Below are positions 8,517 through 17,384 of a stretch of DNA of 64,000 nt, piece by piece. The notes beneath the pieces were generated by a model, which was given only the letters and a program-made list of their open reading frames with translations, did no database searches and was not told the origin of the DNA. Made by a program: the position numbers and the translations under genes. The stretch comes from Candidatus Accumulibacter phosphatis (GTDB lineage: Bacteria > Pseudomonadota > Gammaproteobacteria > Burkholderiales > Rhodocyclaceae), in assembly GCF_012939955.1 (NCBI RefSeq), contig NZ_SPMY01000037.1, forward strand, positions 1 through 64,000, written 5' to 3'. How positions within the stretch are numbered: the first letter of the stretch is position 1; every line of letters starts with the position of its first letter.

Positions 8517-9480
8517 TGTCTGAACCATAACCATAGCCATACCCATAACCATAACCGTAGCCATAGCCGTATCCATCCTGACTACTAGTACGCGCCTGGT
8601 TGAGCAGCATCAGCTTTACCGGGCACGACTCAATGGCAGCCAGGGCGTGCTTGACGTCACGGCAAGCCGTGCTTTCTGCCTTCACGACCACCACCACCTG
8701 CCCCATGTGGGTAGCCAGCACTCGCGATTCGGTGGTCATCAACAGCGGTGGCGAGTCAAAGATGATGATCCGATCCGGATAGCGGTTAGCCATCTCATCC
8801 AGCAGGTCGACCATCCCGCCGCTGGCCAGGAGTTCGGTCGCCCGCGCGTGCTGCGTACCGCTCGGCAAAATAGTCAGTGTTTCGACATTGGTCTTCATCA
8901 ACACCTGCGAGAGATCAACCGAGTCGTCGGTCAACACGTCGAGCAGGCCGCGCGATGGGGGCAAACCAAGCATCTTGAGCACCGAAGGCTTCGGCACGTC
9001 GGCATCAACCAACATCACGGTGTTGTCCATCTCCATGGCAATGCTCATCGCCAGATTGATCGCCGAAAAACTCTTGCCTTCACCGGCAACCGCGCTGGTG
9101 ACCATGATCAGGTTGCCGCGCTTGACCGGTGCGGCACCCTTACCCATGGCGTTGGCAATCAAGGGCCGTTTGATCACCCGATACTGATCGGCAATCTGCG
9201 AGCGCGGCGCATCCGGGCTGATCATACCTCTGGTCGCCAGCGCATTCAGGTCGATTTCGACACGCCGCGAAGCCGGCACATTAGCTAGCGAAGGCTTGCT
9301 TGTCGACATCTCGGCACGCTGACGTTTGAGGTCCGCAACCGCTTCGACTCGCGCCACGGCCGCAAGCTCAGCCTGGACTGCCAAAGGCAATGGCTGGGCA
9401 TCGGCGAAGGAGTCGCTGCTTTCCACACCCGCGTTGCGCAGCTGTGCCAGACGTTTCGCCGCTTGTTCAATGAGGCTCAT
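8509..9480 (-). CDS. XrtA-associated polysaccharide tyrosine autokinase (BY-kinase)
   Basis: This 323-residue bacterial tyrosine kinase would regulate polymer length by phosphorylating its own C-terminal tyrosines and interacting with the chain-length determinant. Walker A is 'SAVAGEGKSFSAINLA', Walker A' is 'VMLVDADVPKPSV', and Walker B is 'IIIFDSPPLL'. The C-terminus is a striking (Gly-Tyr) repeat of about eight units ending GSDSA, the autophosphorylation cluster. The ATG at 9480 overlaps the chain-length determinant stop (9467) by 14 bases. The DNA encoding the Tyr-Gly tail also overlaps the start region of the next gene. Confidence 0.92.
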   Translation of the reverse strand: MSLIEQAAKRLAQLRNAGVESSDSFADAQPLPLAVQAELAAVARVEAVADLKRQRAEMSTSKPSLANVPASRRVEIDLNALATRGMISPDAPRSQIADQYRVIKRPLIANAMGKGAAPVKRGNLIMVTSAVAGEGKSFSAINLAMSIAMEMDNTVMLVDADVPKPSVLKMLGLPPSRGLLDVLTDDSVDLSQVLMKTNVETLTILPSGTQHARATELLASGGMVDLLDEMANRYPDRIIIFDSPPLLMTTESRVLATHMGQVVVVVKAESTACRDVKHALAAIESCPVKLMLLNQARTSSQDGYGYGYGYGYGYGYGYGSDSA

Positions 9481-11054
9481 CGCTTTTCCTTAGGCAGTAC
9501 GGACGGAAAAAAAGGAACAAGGCAAGAAGCCCCGCAGCATAGGCACCGACCAGCGAAATACAGGCCGCAGAAAAACGGATCAGATCGCGGCGCTGGCTAC
9601 GTTTCATTATTTCATCGGTGAGCAGGGACACCGTCCCCAGAAGAGGCAGGCTGCAGGCTTCTCGCAGGGTGCGCGAATCGAAGAACGCCGGCCGAAGCTG
9701 ACTGGCAGCGAAGGTCACAGCCACGCCAGCAGCCAGCGCAATAAGCAAGGTCAGTGGCAGGAACAGGCTACGGTTCGGCGCGACCGGCTTCGGCGACACA
9801 CGCGGCGGGTCGATCAGTCGGAAATCAACCCCGACGGTGTTAGTGATCTCGCTACCCATGTTGGCCGACTCACGACGTTGAACCAGTTGCTCGTAGTTTT
9901 TCTTGTTGATCTCGTAGTCACGGTTGAGTTGGGCAAACTCTGCTTCGATCTGCGGCATCAGTTTGACCGCCTCTTGCATGCGGTCGTAGCGCACCTGATA
10001 CTCCGCGACGCGGGTCTGCAGGGCGGCAATGGTCGCCTCGGCCTCGGATACCGAAATTGCCAGTTGCTGGTGCACCGGATTGGTCGACATAGGCGTCGAG
10101 GGATTCGACGATGCCGCCAGGCGCCGGGCCTTGATCTGCTCCCGTTTCTGCTCTTCGAGTTCCGTGATCAGGCGGCGGACACTGAGCACATCCGGGTGCT
10201 TTTCTGTAAACCGCTGCAGCATGGCGTCGAGATTGCGCTGCATGGCGTCCAGTCGGCTGTCGATCTCAGGGATCGACACTCCGGAGATGTTCTCCTGCAT
10301 TGGTGGGGCAGACAGGAGTGACGGCTCCTCGCCGAGGAGATGGCGAGTAAGCGCCTCGTGGGACTGTTCGGCCTCACGCAAAGCGAGTTTGCTCTGCTCG
10401 AGAAGCCTGCCGGCCTCGCTCATCTGAGTGAAGTGGTCCTTGCCCTCGATACTCTGGGTTTCCAGGTTGCGCAACTTGAACTCCTTGAGCCTGGCCTCCG
10501 CCTCTCGGAGCTTTTTTTTCGTAGGTCGTGATCTGTTCGTCGATGAATCGGCGCGCCGATTCCGAATCCTTGCGCGCATCACCGAGATTCGATTCGACAA
10601 AAATCGAGACCAGCGACTGCACCACGCGTTTTGCATTCTCTGGCTGCGTGTCGCGATAGTTGATGTTATAGATATTGTCGCGCGAGGTATTGGCAATCTT
10701 GAGCGACGCCATCAGCCTCTCTACCAGCGCGTCGCGCTCGGCCTTCGACTCGACTCCGAGGTCGAGATCTGCCATGCGGATCAGCTTTTCCACATTGGGC
10801 CGGGTGATCAGCGTGCGGCTCAGCATCATCACCTGCTGGTCGATATTGGGTTGCGTAACCAGCCCGGCCATCAGCGGCCGCAGGATCGACTGGGTATCGA
10901 CAAAAATTCGCGCCGAAGCCTCGTACTTGTCGGGTATCGCCAGCACCGCCGCCACACTCGCCAGAGCAACGATCCAGGCGACGATGATCCCCAGCCAACG
11001 ACGCTTCCACATGCCGAGCAGTATTGTTGTCGCTTGTCGAAGCAGTTCATCCAT
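9467..11054 (-). pseudogene. XrtA-system chain-length determinant, split by a +1 frameshift
   Basis: Two overlapping frames together encode a Wzz/GumC-like chain-length determinant of about 528 residues. The first runs from 11054 (MDELLRQATTILLGMWKRRW, first membrane helix, then 'ASARIFVDTQSILRPLMAG') to just past 10520. The second continues with 'KKLREAEARLKEFKLRNLET', a long coiled coil and a C-terminal membrane region ending at 9467. The break is at a run of eight T (10512-10519; A8 on the coding strand). Seven A would restore the frame. It may be a real mutation, a consensus error, or a site read through by transcriptional slippage on A8. Length and membrane layout are otherwise normal for the family. 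Confidence 0.85.
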
Positions 11055-11166
11055 CGGATTCAGACTCTATCGGTATCGGTTCGAGGAGTGCCGGCGAGAT
11101 GACGAAAATCACCGGCAGCGGAGGAAACATGTCAAGGCAGGCATCAAAAGAGATACCAGACCATCA

Positions 11167-11799
11167 TCAGAACCAGCTCTGAGGAATGATCAGCACATCG
11201 CCAGGCTTGACATCGACGTTGGCCGATATATCGCCCCGGCGGATCAGATCCGTAAGGCGAACACCGTACTGTTTATTGTCGTCGGACGCGCGTAGCAAGG
11301 TCGCGCTGTTGCCATCGGCAAAATCGGTCAAGCCGCCAACCGCAATCATCACGTCAAGCAACGTCATCTTCTGGCGATAGGGGAGTGCCTGCGGCTTCGA
11401 CGCTTCGCCAACGACGCGAATCTGCTCGCTCTGGCTGCCGACAAAACTAGTCACCACGACCGTCACCACCGGATCGCGGATGAAGACGCCGAGCGCCTTC
11501 TCCATATCACGCGCCAACGTCGTCGGCGTCTTGCCCATCGCCGGCATATCCTCGATCAAGGGACCGGCAATCATCCCGTCGGGACGTACGGGAACCGACA
11601 TGGAAAGCTCGGGGTTGCGCCAGACGATGATATTCACGTTGTCGCCAGGCCCGATAAGGTAGCGATAATCCGGTGAAGCGGCGACCTCCGGGGCGGGCGG
11701 AAAGTCGGACGATGCGCAGCCAACGGCAAGTGCGCCGACGACGCCCAACACAAGCCAACGCAACGCAGCGCCAACGACATGATGCAAGCGTGAAACCAT
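11167..11799 (-). CDS. XrtA-system polysaccharide export lipoprotein (Wza-like)
   Basis: This 210-residue outer-membrane lipoprotein forms or gates the exopolysaccharide export channel. A signal peptide ends in a lipobox (LAVGC, about residue 28). The polysaccharide-export (Poly_export) domain begins 'YRYLIGPGDNVNIIVWRNPE' and is followed by a SLBB-type region ('IRVVGEASKPQALPYRQKMT'). The ATG at 11799 is preceded by a strong AAGGAGAG ribosome-binding site, which decides the start; the open frame upstream to 11853 is not needed. It is the first gene of the exopolysaccharide operon, so the operon promoter should lie in the stretch above 11800. Confidence 0.92.
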   Translation of the reverse strand: MVSRLHHVVGAALRWLVLGVVGALAVGCASSDFPPAPEVAASPDYRYLIGPGDNVNIIVWRNPELSMSVPVRPDGMIAGPLIEDMPAMGKTPTTLARDMEKALGVFIRDPVVTVVVTSFVGSQSEQIRVVGEASKPQALPYRQKMTLLDVMIAVGGLTDFADGNSATLLRASDDNKQYGVRLTDLIRRGDISANVDVKPGDVLIIPQSWF

Positions 11800-12286
11800 G
11801 ACCCTCTCCTTTTGTAGCCGCCGGCCTGGAAGCGGAATGCGGCAAATCCCCACGACATTGCGCTGACGGGTATCGTAAAGCGCGCCACAGTATAGTTGAA
11901 TTGTCCCGAGCCGCGAAAGCCTCGCGCCCGGCCAGCATTGCCTGTTGCTTCTGGTTCACGTTGGCGTGCCACAGCTCCTCGGTAACGCGGCGCAGAGCGC
12001 CGTAACGCCTCATGCCCAAATCATAACAACGATACGCAGGCGCTAGTGTTGCCTAGCGGCAGGCAGCGCTCAAGTGCTGTTGATCGTCGCAAGCCCCCTG
12101 TGAATGGAAGGAGAATACTTGCTTCAGTGCGCTCAACAAGAGGAATAACGCACAGTTCGCAGCATTTCTTTAGGGTCATCGCACACAAAAACATAGAAAA
12201 CACTATAACACGCTGATATAGAAAGACAAAAAAATTGCCACACTTGGGTAGCACCAGCACCAAAAGGTCATCACATCTTGAGACAA

Positions 12287-12328
12287 CACTGACCATGGAA
12301 GTCGCGCAGCCGACTTTCATGGTCAGTG
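12287..12328. repeat. Hairpin with 18-bp arms, REP-like
   Basis: The arms at 12287-12304 and 12311-12328 are inverted repeats with one mismatch around a 6-base loop (CGCAGC). The arm contains GACTTTCATG, which also occurs in the dispersed repeat copies at 12.5, 29.6 and 57.65 kb, so this hairpin may be a minimal member of the same family. It has no T-tract, so a terminator role is not indicated. Confidence 0.65.
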
Positions 12329-12504
12329 CCGCCACACCAAAAAGAGTGGGCTTGCGACAAACGCCCTCATGGAGGAGCATTGACGTCGCTGAGCAGCGCC
12401 AGCCGCCGTCTTGGCGAGAAGCGTCCGTAAAGGCAGCAATCGGCGCCCGCCGAGAGGGGATCAGCGAGACGGGCAGCCCGGCCGTCTGGCGGCAATCGCC
12501 TGAA

Positions 12505-12692
12505 CATGAAAGTCGCGCAGGCCACTCACGAATCTCCCCTCCCCCCCCTCGGTGGCCGGGCCGGCGGAGTGAGGCGGGGAATTCAGGGAGCCTGCTCCCT
12601 GCCCGTCGAACAATCCGGCGTGCGAGCCGAATGCACGCTGCAGGCACGGGCGACGGTCATGACTTTCATGATCTGGGGTATGTCGACATATC
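12505..12692 (-). repeat. Dispersed palindromic repeat, copy C (inverted orientation)
   Basis: The two ends (12505-12545 and about 12655-12690) are the reverse complement of the repeat at 29.6 kb and 57.65 kb: a GAAAGTCGCGCA-type end, a polypyrimidine stretch, and a CATGACTTTCATGATCTGGG end. About 100 bp between the ends differ from the other copies. It ends right at the proposed cheR start and so forms its leader. Confidence 0.65.
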
Positions 12693-13526
12693 ATGACCGT
12701 GAGCGAGGTATTGATGGAGCAAGCACCGATCACCGACCAAGAGTTCGCTCTTTTCCAGCGACTAATCTACAGGATTGCCGGCATCAATCTCGCGGACAGC
12801 AAGAAGATTCTTCTCGTTGGCCGCTTGCAGCGCCGCCTTCGGGAACGTCAACTCGCCAGTTTCGGCGACTACTATCGCCTGCTCAGCAACGGCCAGCACC
12901 CGGACGAGCAGCAGACAATGGTAGATCTGCTGACCACCAACGAGACCTACTTCTTCCGAGAATCGAGACACTTCGACTTCTTGCGCGACGACGTGCTTGG
13001 CAGCCGCGAACAACCCCGGAGCTTTCGCGTCTGGAGCGCCGCCAGTTCCAGCGGTGAAGAGGCCTACAGCGTGGCCATGGTACTTGCCGAAGCGCTTCCC
13101 AACAGCGCGTGGGAGGTTTTTGGGTCGGATATCAGCACGCAGGTGCTGGCCAAGGCGCGCACCGCCTGCTACCCGGTCAACCGCAACGAAGGCATCCCCG
13201 AAGCCTATCGGCGCAAATACTGCCTGCCCGGCGAGCGAGGCAACGACGAGACTTTCCAGATCGCGCCCCGAATCCGCCAGCAGGTACGCTTCGCACAGGT
13301 CAATCTGACGCTACCAATCAGCCCGGCGGTTGGCAGTTTCGATGTCATACTCGTACGCAATGTCATGATCTATTTCGATGCCGAGACCAAGCGTAAAGTG
13401 GTTGCCAATCTCCTACCGCGACTGCTTCCCGGCGGCTACTTCATCGTTGGCCATTCCGAATCGCTGAACGGCGTCAGCGACCAGTTGTCGGTCGTCAAAC
13501 CGACAATCTACCGCAAGCCAGAGTGA
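12693..13526 (+). CDS. cheR: CheR-type protein-glutamate O-methyltransferase
   Basis: This 277-residue SAM-dependent methyltransferase would methylate receptor glutamates. The N-terminal helical CheR domain ('FALFQRLIYRIAGINLADSK') and the 'TTNETYFFRESRHFDFL' block are followed by the SAM motif VWSAASSSGEEAYSVAMVL. 'DVILVRNVMIYFDAETKRKV' and 'GGYFIVGHSESLNG' complete the family pattern. No chemoreceptor, CheA or CheB gene is nearby, so it may serve a distant or non-chemotaxis (Wsp- or Frz-like) pathway. The ATG at 12693 sits at the edge of a dispersed repeat without a clear ribosome-binding site; the in-frame ATG at 12714 is an alternative. Confidence 0.9.
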   Translation: MTVSEVLMEQAPITDQEFALFQRLIYRIAGINLADSKKILLVGRLQRRLRERQLASFGDYYRLLSNGQHPDEQQTMVDLLTTNETYFFRESRHFDFLRDDVLGSREQPRSFRVWSAASSSGEEAYSVAMVLAEALPNSAWEVFGSDISTQVLAKARTACYPVNRNEGIPEAYRRKYCLPGERGNDETFQIAPRIRQQVRFAQVNLTLPISPAVGSFDVILVRNVMIYFDAETKRKVVANLLPRLLPGGYFIVGHSESLNGVSDQLSVVKPTIYRKPE

Positions 13527-13684
13527 GTGCGCCGAACGCGCAGCGCGCCGACCTCCGCCACGAGAAGCCCGCATTCACTGCCCATTACGCAGGCGCAAGA
13601 ACCCCTTCTGCTTGACGATATCATCCCCACAGCCGCCCGCTTCACAGCAAGCCATTTGCCAGTCGCCGCCGGCGGTTGAAAAAA

Positions 13685-13708
13685 GTCAGAACGTCAGAAC
13701 ATCAGAAT
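13685..13708. repeat. Short tandem repeat, ~3 x 8 bp (GTCAGAAC)
   Basis: GTCAGAAC, GTCAGAAC and ATCAGAAT lie at the 3' end of the MBL-fold hydrolase gene and include its stop codon. Confidence 0.85.
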
Positions 13709-14469
13709 TCGAAAATCTGATTGTTCTGCAGCCTCGTTGGCCGGAAGTCGCTGGCGCAGGCTTGAATTTCAGCCATGGTCAATTCGGCCTGGCCTGGCTT
13801 GAGATGGCTAATATAAATCTCCGGCTTGATCGTCAGTTTGTGCAACTCGTCGGCGAGCATGCTCGGGCAAAGGTGTTTGGAAATCTCGGCCAGCCGCTGT
13901 TCGCGGTTTGCGAAGGCCGTTTCGATCAAAAGATAGCGTAGATTGGCAATGCGGTTGACCACCGGCCAAAAGGAATCATTGACCGTTGTATCACCGGTAA
14001 ACACCAGACAGCCCGACCCCGAGTCAAGCTGATAACCCACCGCAGGAACCGTATGCTCGGCCGGCAACGCGGTAATCGTTCGCTCTCCGAGGCGGACCGA
14101 GCGCCCAAGATCGATAGTCTGGTACTGCATGACTGCGTTCTCACGACTCGGGATAACGCTGAAATCAGGCCAGATGGCCCAGTTGAAAATGTGCTTGGCA
14201 ATGATCGCCAGGGTTGCCGCGGTCGCATAGACGCGCAGCGGCTTCTCGCGCAGATCGCTGACCGAATCGATCAGCAGGGGCAGCGAAGCGATGTGATCGA
14301 GATGCGAATGAGTCAAAAAAACATGGTCGATGCGGGCCAGCTGCGCGCGCGACAGGTCCGCGACCCCGGTTCCGGCATCAACGAGGATATCGTCGTCGAC
14401 CAGCATTGACGTGGTTCGCAAATGGCAGCCGCCAATTCCACCGCTACAGCCCAGAATCCTGACTTTCAT
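13702..14469 (-). CDS. MBL-fold metallo-hydrolase, class II cAMP-phosphodiesterase/RNase Z-like
   Basis: This 255-residue metallo-beta-lactamase-fold protein contains the metal motif 'VFLTHSHLDHIASLPLLID' (HxHxDH) and 'LVFTGDTTVNDSFW' with the bridging Asp. A C-terminal 'YISHLKPGQ' gives the last histidine. The N-terminal 'MKVRILGCSGGIGG' is the usual start for this group, so I use the ATG at 14469; the frame is open to 14601. The family includes cyclic-nucleotide phosphodiesterases and RNase Z-type enzymes; substrate is not predictable here. It lies downstream of the FHA and PP2C genes on the same strand. Confidence 0.82.
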   Translation of the reverse strand: MKVRILGCSGGIGGCHLRTTSMLVDDDILVDAGTGVADLSRAQLARIDHVFLTHSHLDHIASLPLLIDSVSDLREKPLRVYATAATLAIIAKHIFNWAIWPDFSVIPSRENAVMQYQTIDLGRSVRLGERTITALPAEHTVPAVGYQLDSGSGCLVFTGDTTVNDSFWPVVNRIANLRYLLIETAFANREQRLAEISKHLCPSMLADELHKLTIKPEIYISHLKPGQAELTMAEIQACASDFRPTRLQNNQIFEF

Positions 14470-14563
14470 GAGCGCTCCGCTGCACCCTCCGTGCTCGCTT
14501 TCTGCCGCCTGGCTGCCATAGTGAGGGCGCCAGGCGCTCCACGCAAGCAGCAAACGAAACCCG

Positions 14564-15253
14564 TCAGGCCTTGATAAAGAATTCCATTCGCACGCCGGCA
14601 ATTTCGATCACATCATGGTCTTCCAGACGATGCGCCTGTGCGCCAAGCGCCTGGCCGTTCACGGTCGGGAAGCTGGCGCCCTCGACGTGTGTCAGAAAGT
14701 AGCCATGCGGCCGCCTGGCAATCACGGCGACCTGCAAGCCAGGCTTGCCAAGCGTGGTCAGGGTCTTGGTCAGCAGCAGTTCGCGGCCAGCGTTGGAGCC
14801 GCTGAGCAACTGGATGGCGGCAGCAGGAGTGGTTGTGCCGGGCGCTGCAGCGCCCGGCCGCCCCGCGGCGGCAACCATCGGATCGCCGAGCGTAGCCACA
14901 TCGGGCAGCGGCCCTGAGCGAAACAACATGCTTTTGTCGTAGTCTGCCGTTTCGCCCGGAGCCACCGCTGCGACCAGGTATTTCATCTTGTACTTGCCCA
15001 GTTCGATCACATCGCCGTCCTTCAGGAAATGCTTCTTGACCGACTGGCCATTGACCAATGTGCCGTTGGTACTGTTCAGATCCTCAAGGAAAGAGTCGTT
15101 GAGAATGGTCACCACCGCTGCATGTTCACCGCTGATCGCCATGTTGTCGATCTGGATGTCGTTGTGCGCCTTGCGGCCAATGCTCATGCGCTCCTTGAGC
15201 AGCGGGATTTCCTTGAGTACCAGACCATCCATGCTGAGAATGAGCTTTGCCAT
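14564..15253 (-). CDS. Double FHA-domain protein
   Basis: This 229-residue cytoplasmic protein has an N-terminal FHA domain with the phosphothreonine-binding signature (GRKAHNDIQIDNMAISGEHA, then 'LEDLNSTNGTLVNG'). After an Ala/Gly/Pro-rich linker (about residues 120-145) comes a second, more divergent FHA-like domain ending 'ITDVRMEFFIKA'-like (seen as IEIAGVRMEFFIKA). The gene ends 15 bases after the PP2C gene's stop region on the same strand. The pair PP2C + FHA suggests Ser/Thr phosphosignalling, but no kinase gene is in view. Confidence 0.88.
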   Translation of the reverse strand: MAKLILSMDGLVLKEIPLLKERMSIGRKAHNDIQIDNMAISGEHAAVVTILNDSFLEDLNSTNGTLVNGQSVKKHFLKDGDVIELGKYKMKYLVAAVAPGETADYDKSMLFRSGPLPDVATLGDPMVAAAGRPGAAAPGTTTPAAAIQLLSGSNAGRELLLTKTLTTLGKPGLQVAVIARRPHGYFLTHVEGASFPTVNGQALGAQAHRLEDHDVIEIAGVRMEFFIKA

Positions 15254-15267
15254 CGCCTGTTTCGTCC

Positions 15268-16098
15268 TTATTTAAACCACGACCAGAGCTTCGCCCAGCG
15301 CCCCGGGGCAGCTGGAAACTCGCGCAAGACCTTGATCACCACTACCGAGATATTGTCGTCCCCACCGTTGTCGTTGGCGAGCTGTAGCAACTGCGTGGCA
15401 GCGAGTTCAAGATTGGCGCCAAACCTCTCCAGCACGAGCTGAACCTCGCCTTTTTCGAGCATGTCGTAGAGGCCGTCGGAACACAGCAGGTAAACATCGC
15501 CCGGGTAAACCGAGTGCCAATGCAACTCGGCCTCCACCTCTGGATCAACGCCAACGGCACGCGTCACCAAATTGCGGTTGACCGAATAGCGCGCTTCTTC
15601 GGCCGATATTTCGCCACAGTCGAGTTGCTCCTGCAGCAAGGAGTGGTCGTGAGTCAAAGCGACGAACTGCTCGCCACGTAGTCGATACAGGCGCGAGTCA
15701 CCGATATGCGCAACCACCATCAGGTCGTCGCAAAAGACAGCGGCAACCAAGGTAGTGCCCATGCCGCCGAAGCGCGACTGACCCTCAGCGGCACTATAGA
15801 TGGCCGAGTTGACCACGGCGATCTGTTCAAGCAGCGCTCGCTCGGCAAACAATTGCCCGGTGTCAGGATCGGCGGTATGCGCCGCACAGGCCTTGAATGC
15901 TCGTGCTAGCCCGCTCGACAGGAGTTCCGTCGCCATGCTGCTGGCTACTTCACCAGCTTGGTAGCCACCCATGCCGTCGGCCAGGATTGCCAGGCCCAGC
16001 TCAGCGTCGGCAAATACCGAATCCTCGTTCTGTCCCCGCACCAGTCCGGGGTCGGTGCGCGTAACCATTTCCAGCACACCCAAGAGACTGTTTGTCAC
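15268..16098 (-). CDS. PP2C-family Ser/Thr protein phosphatase (Stp1-like)
   Basis: This 276-residue metal-dependent phosphatase has all the classic PP2C motifs: 'VRGQNEDSVF', 'LAILADGMGGYQAGEVAS', 'GTTLVAAVF', 'VAHIGDSRLYRLR', 'LTHDHSLLQEQ', 'LLCSDGLYDML' and 'DNGGDDNISVVVIKV'. The aspartates that bind the two metals are all present. A GTG at 16098 with GGGGGAGAAGAC directly upstream is the best start; an ATG at 16068 would give a shorter but still complete domain. It probably dephosphorylates the partner of the adjacent FHA protein, which is inference from context. Confidence 0.9.
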   Translation of the reverse strand: MTNSLLGVLEMVTRTDPGLVRGQNEDSVFADAELGLAILADGMGGYQAGEVASSMATELLSSGLARAFKACAAHTADPDTGQLFAERALLEQIAVVNSAIYSAAEGQSRFGGMGTTLVAAVFCDDLMVVAHIGDSRLYRLRGEQFVALTHDHSLLQEQLDCGEISAEEARYSVNRNLVTRAVGVDPEVEAELHWHSVYPGDVYLLCSDGLYDMLEKGEVQLVLERFGANLELAATQLLQLANDNGGDDNISVVVIKVLREFPAAPGRWAKLWSWFK

Positions 16099-16217
16099 GT
16101 CTTCTCCCCCATAACCAATGCTCGGCATGCCAACGCGGCCACACTTCACTCACGGCTCACGTTGCGAGAAACGCCTCGAGCGCTCAGGCGCTCCCGGCCG
16201 CAGACATTGTGCCAACA

Positions 16218-17176
16218 CTAGCCGCCAAAAGGCAATTCGAGACCCAGACCACGCTCACGTGCAAGCGCCTCGAGGCGGACGGCCAGCGCCAGATCCTGAA
16301 CGGCCATGCCCTGTGATTCGAAGAGCGTGATCTCGGCAGCCGTCGAACGTCCCGGCTGCCGACCACAGATCACGTCCCCGAGTTCGACCAGGGAACGCGC
16401 CTGCAGGCGGCCTTTCTCGAACAAGGGCAAGAGGTCTCCGGCTTCACAAAGAGCCGTCTGAACACTGTCAACGATGATCGCCGAACAACGCTTCAGAACA
16501 TCTTCGCCGATTTCGCGGCGAATCAGCGAATTGGAGCCGGCGCCATTGATGTGCGTTCCCGGCGATAGCCAGTCGGCATGGAACAGCGGCGTCGATGCGG
16601 TGGTGACGGTACTGACAATATCGCTACCGCGCACCACCTCTTCGGGCGACGTAGCCGCGACGACTTCGATACCGAGACGGTCTGCCATGCGCGTGCAAAA
16701 TTCAGCCAGTCGATCAGCGCGACGGGCGTACACTTTGACGAGTCGCAACTGCCGTACGGCGGCAATTGCCTCAACATGCCCCTCCGCCTGCCAGCCGGCA
16801 CCAAAGATACCCGCGACCTGCGCATCGGCTCGGGCCAGGAAGCGGGTGGCGACGCCGGCAGCGGCAGCGGTACGCATCATACCCAGGCGGTCAGCTCGAT
16901 CACCGCCCGCAGGCGGCCGGTCGAGGCCTGGAACAGGTGGACCAGAAAGCGCACACCCGAGCGGTTGCTGGTATAGGCCTTGTAGCCAATGGCATCGAGC
17001 TGTGGCAATGCCCCCTGCAGGATATGCAGCGTCGTTTGCGGCAGGCGCGTCCTCTGCCGCGGCACATCGCAGGCCGCCGTGGTCGAAAGCTGGCGATGCG
17101 CAGCCTCGACCGCCGCCAACGCCAGCGGCATGGTCAACAGCTGCTCAACCTCTTTTTCAGTCAGGAACAGAGCCAT
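16218..17176 (-). pseudogene. Ornithine cyclodeaminase/mu-crystallin family gene, split by a 1-base deletion
   Basis: Two frames together give a ~320-residue NAD(P)-dependent protein of the ornithine cyclodeaminase/alanine dehydrogenase/ketimine reductase family. The 5' part begins MALFLTEKEVEQLLTMPLAL (ATG 17176) and ends near 'RLRAVIE'. The 3' part resumes with 'DRLGMMRTAAAAGVATRFLA' and has the Rossmann block 'VAGIFGAGWQAEGHVEAI'. Adding one base near 16894-16896 (GAG-GCT-GAC instead of GAGCTGAC on the coding strand) restores the family's usual 'IEADRLG' sequence. It is either a recent frameshift or a consensus error; everything else looks intact. The family substrate is not predictable. 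Confidence 0.83.
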
Positions 17177-17323
17177 TTTGTTCTCGCATCCGTAACACGC
17201 GTAATACTGGCGATTTGACGCTACGCAAACTTGCCTTGCCCGCAACATCAAACTCGCAGAAAGCCTGCATCGCCGATTCTACCGGGAAATGGCCTGCGCC
17301 AATCAGCACAAGGCAATGGCCAA

Positions 17324-17357
17324 GAAAAAAGGCAGACCGCAGTCTGCCTTTTTTCTT
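17324..17357. terminator. Bidirectional rho-independent terminator
   Basis: A GGCAGACCGCAGTCTGCC stem-loop is flanked by an A-run on the left and a T-run on the right, so it can stop transcription in both directions. It lies just downstream of sucD on the minus strand and separates it from the cyclodeaminase-family gene. Confidence 0.85.
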
Positions 17358-17384
17358 GGCTGGACTTCAGCCAGATCGCTGCGC

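Larger units (their letters stand above)
11800..12692. other. Long intergenic region upstream of the exopolysaccharide operon
   Basis: This is about 890 bp between two divergent units (export lipoprotein on minus, cheR on plus). It includes an A+T-rich block at roughly 12170-12240, a likely place for promoters, although I could not fix convincing -35/-10 or -24/-12 boxes. An 18-bp hairpin lies at 12287-12328 and a copy of the dispersed repeat at 12505-12692. Several frames are open here on both strands but none shows a recognisable protein or a good ribosome-binding site. Confidence 0.6.

Noticed and set aside
8512-8575. CRISPR-like or satellite repeat
   Set aside because: The periodic sequence is the coding sequence for the Gly-Tyr tail of the tyrosine kinase; there are no spacers.
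11880-12019. Short minus-strand open frame starting MGMRRYGALRRVTEELWHAN upstream of the export lipoprotein
   Set aside because: No family is recognised; it runs on into the real gene in a different frame. It could be a small leader gene but I cannot support it.
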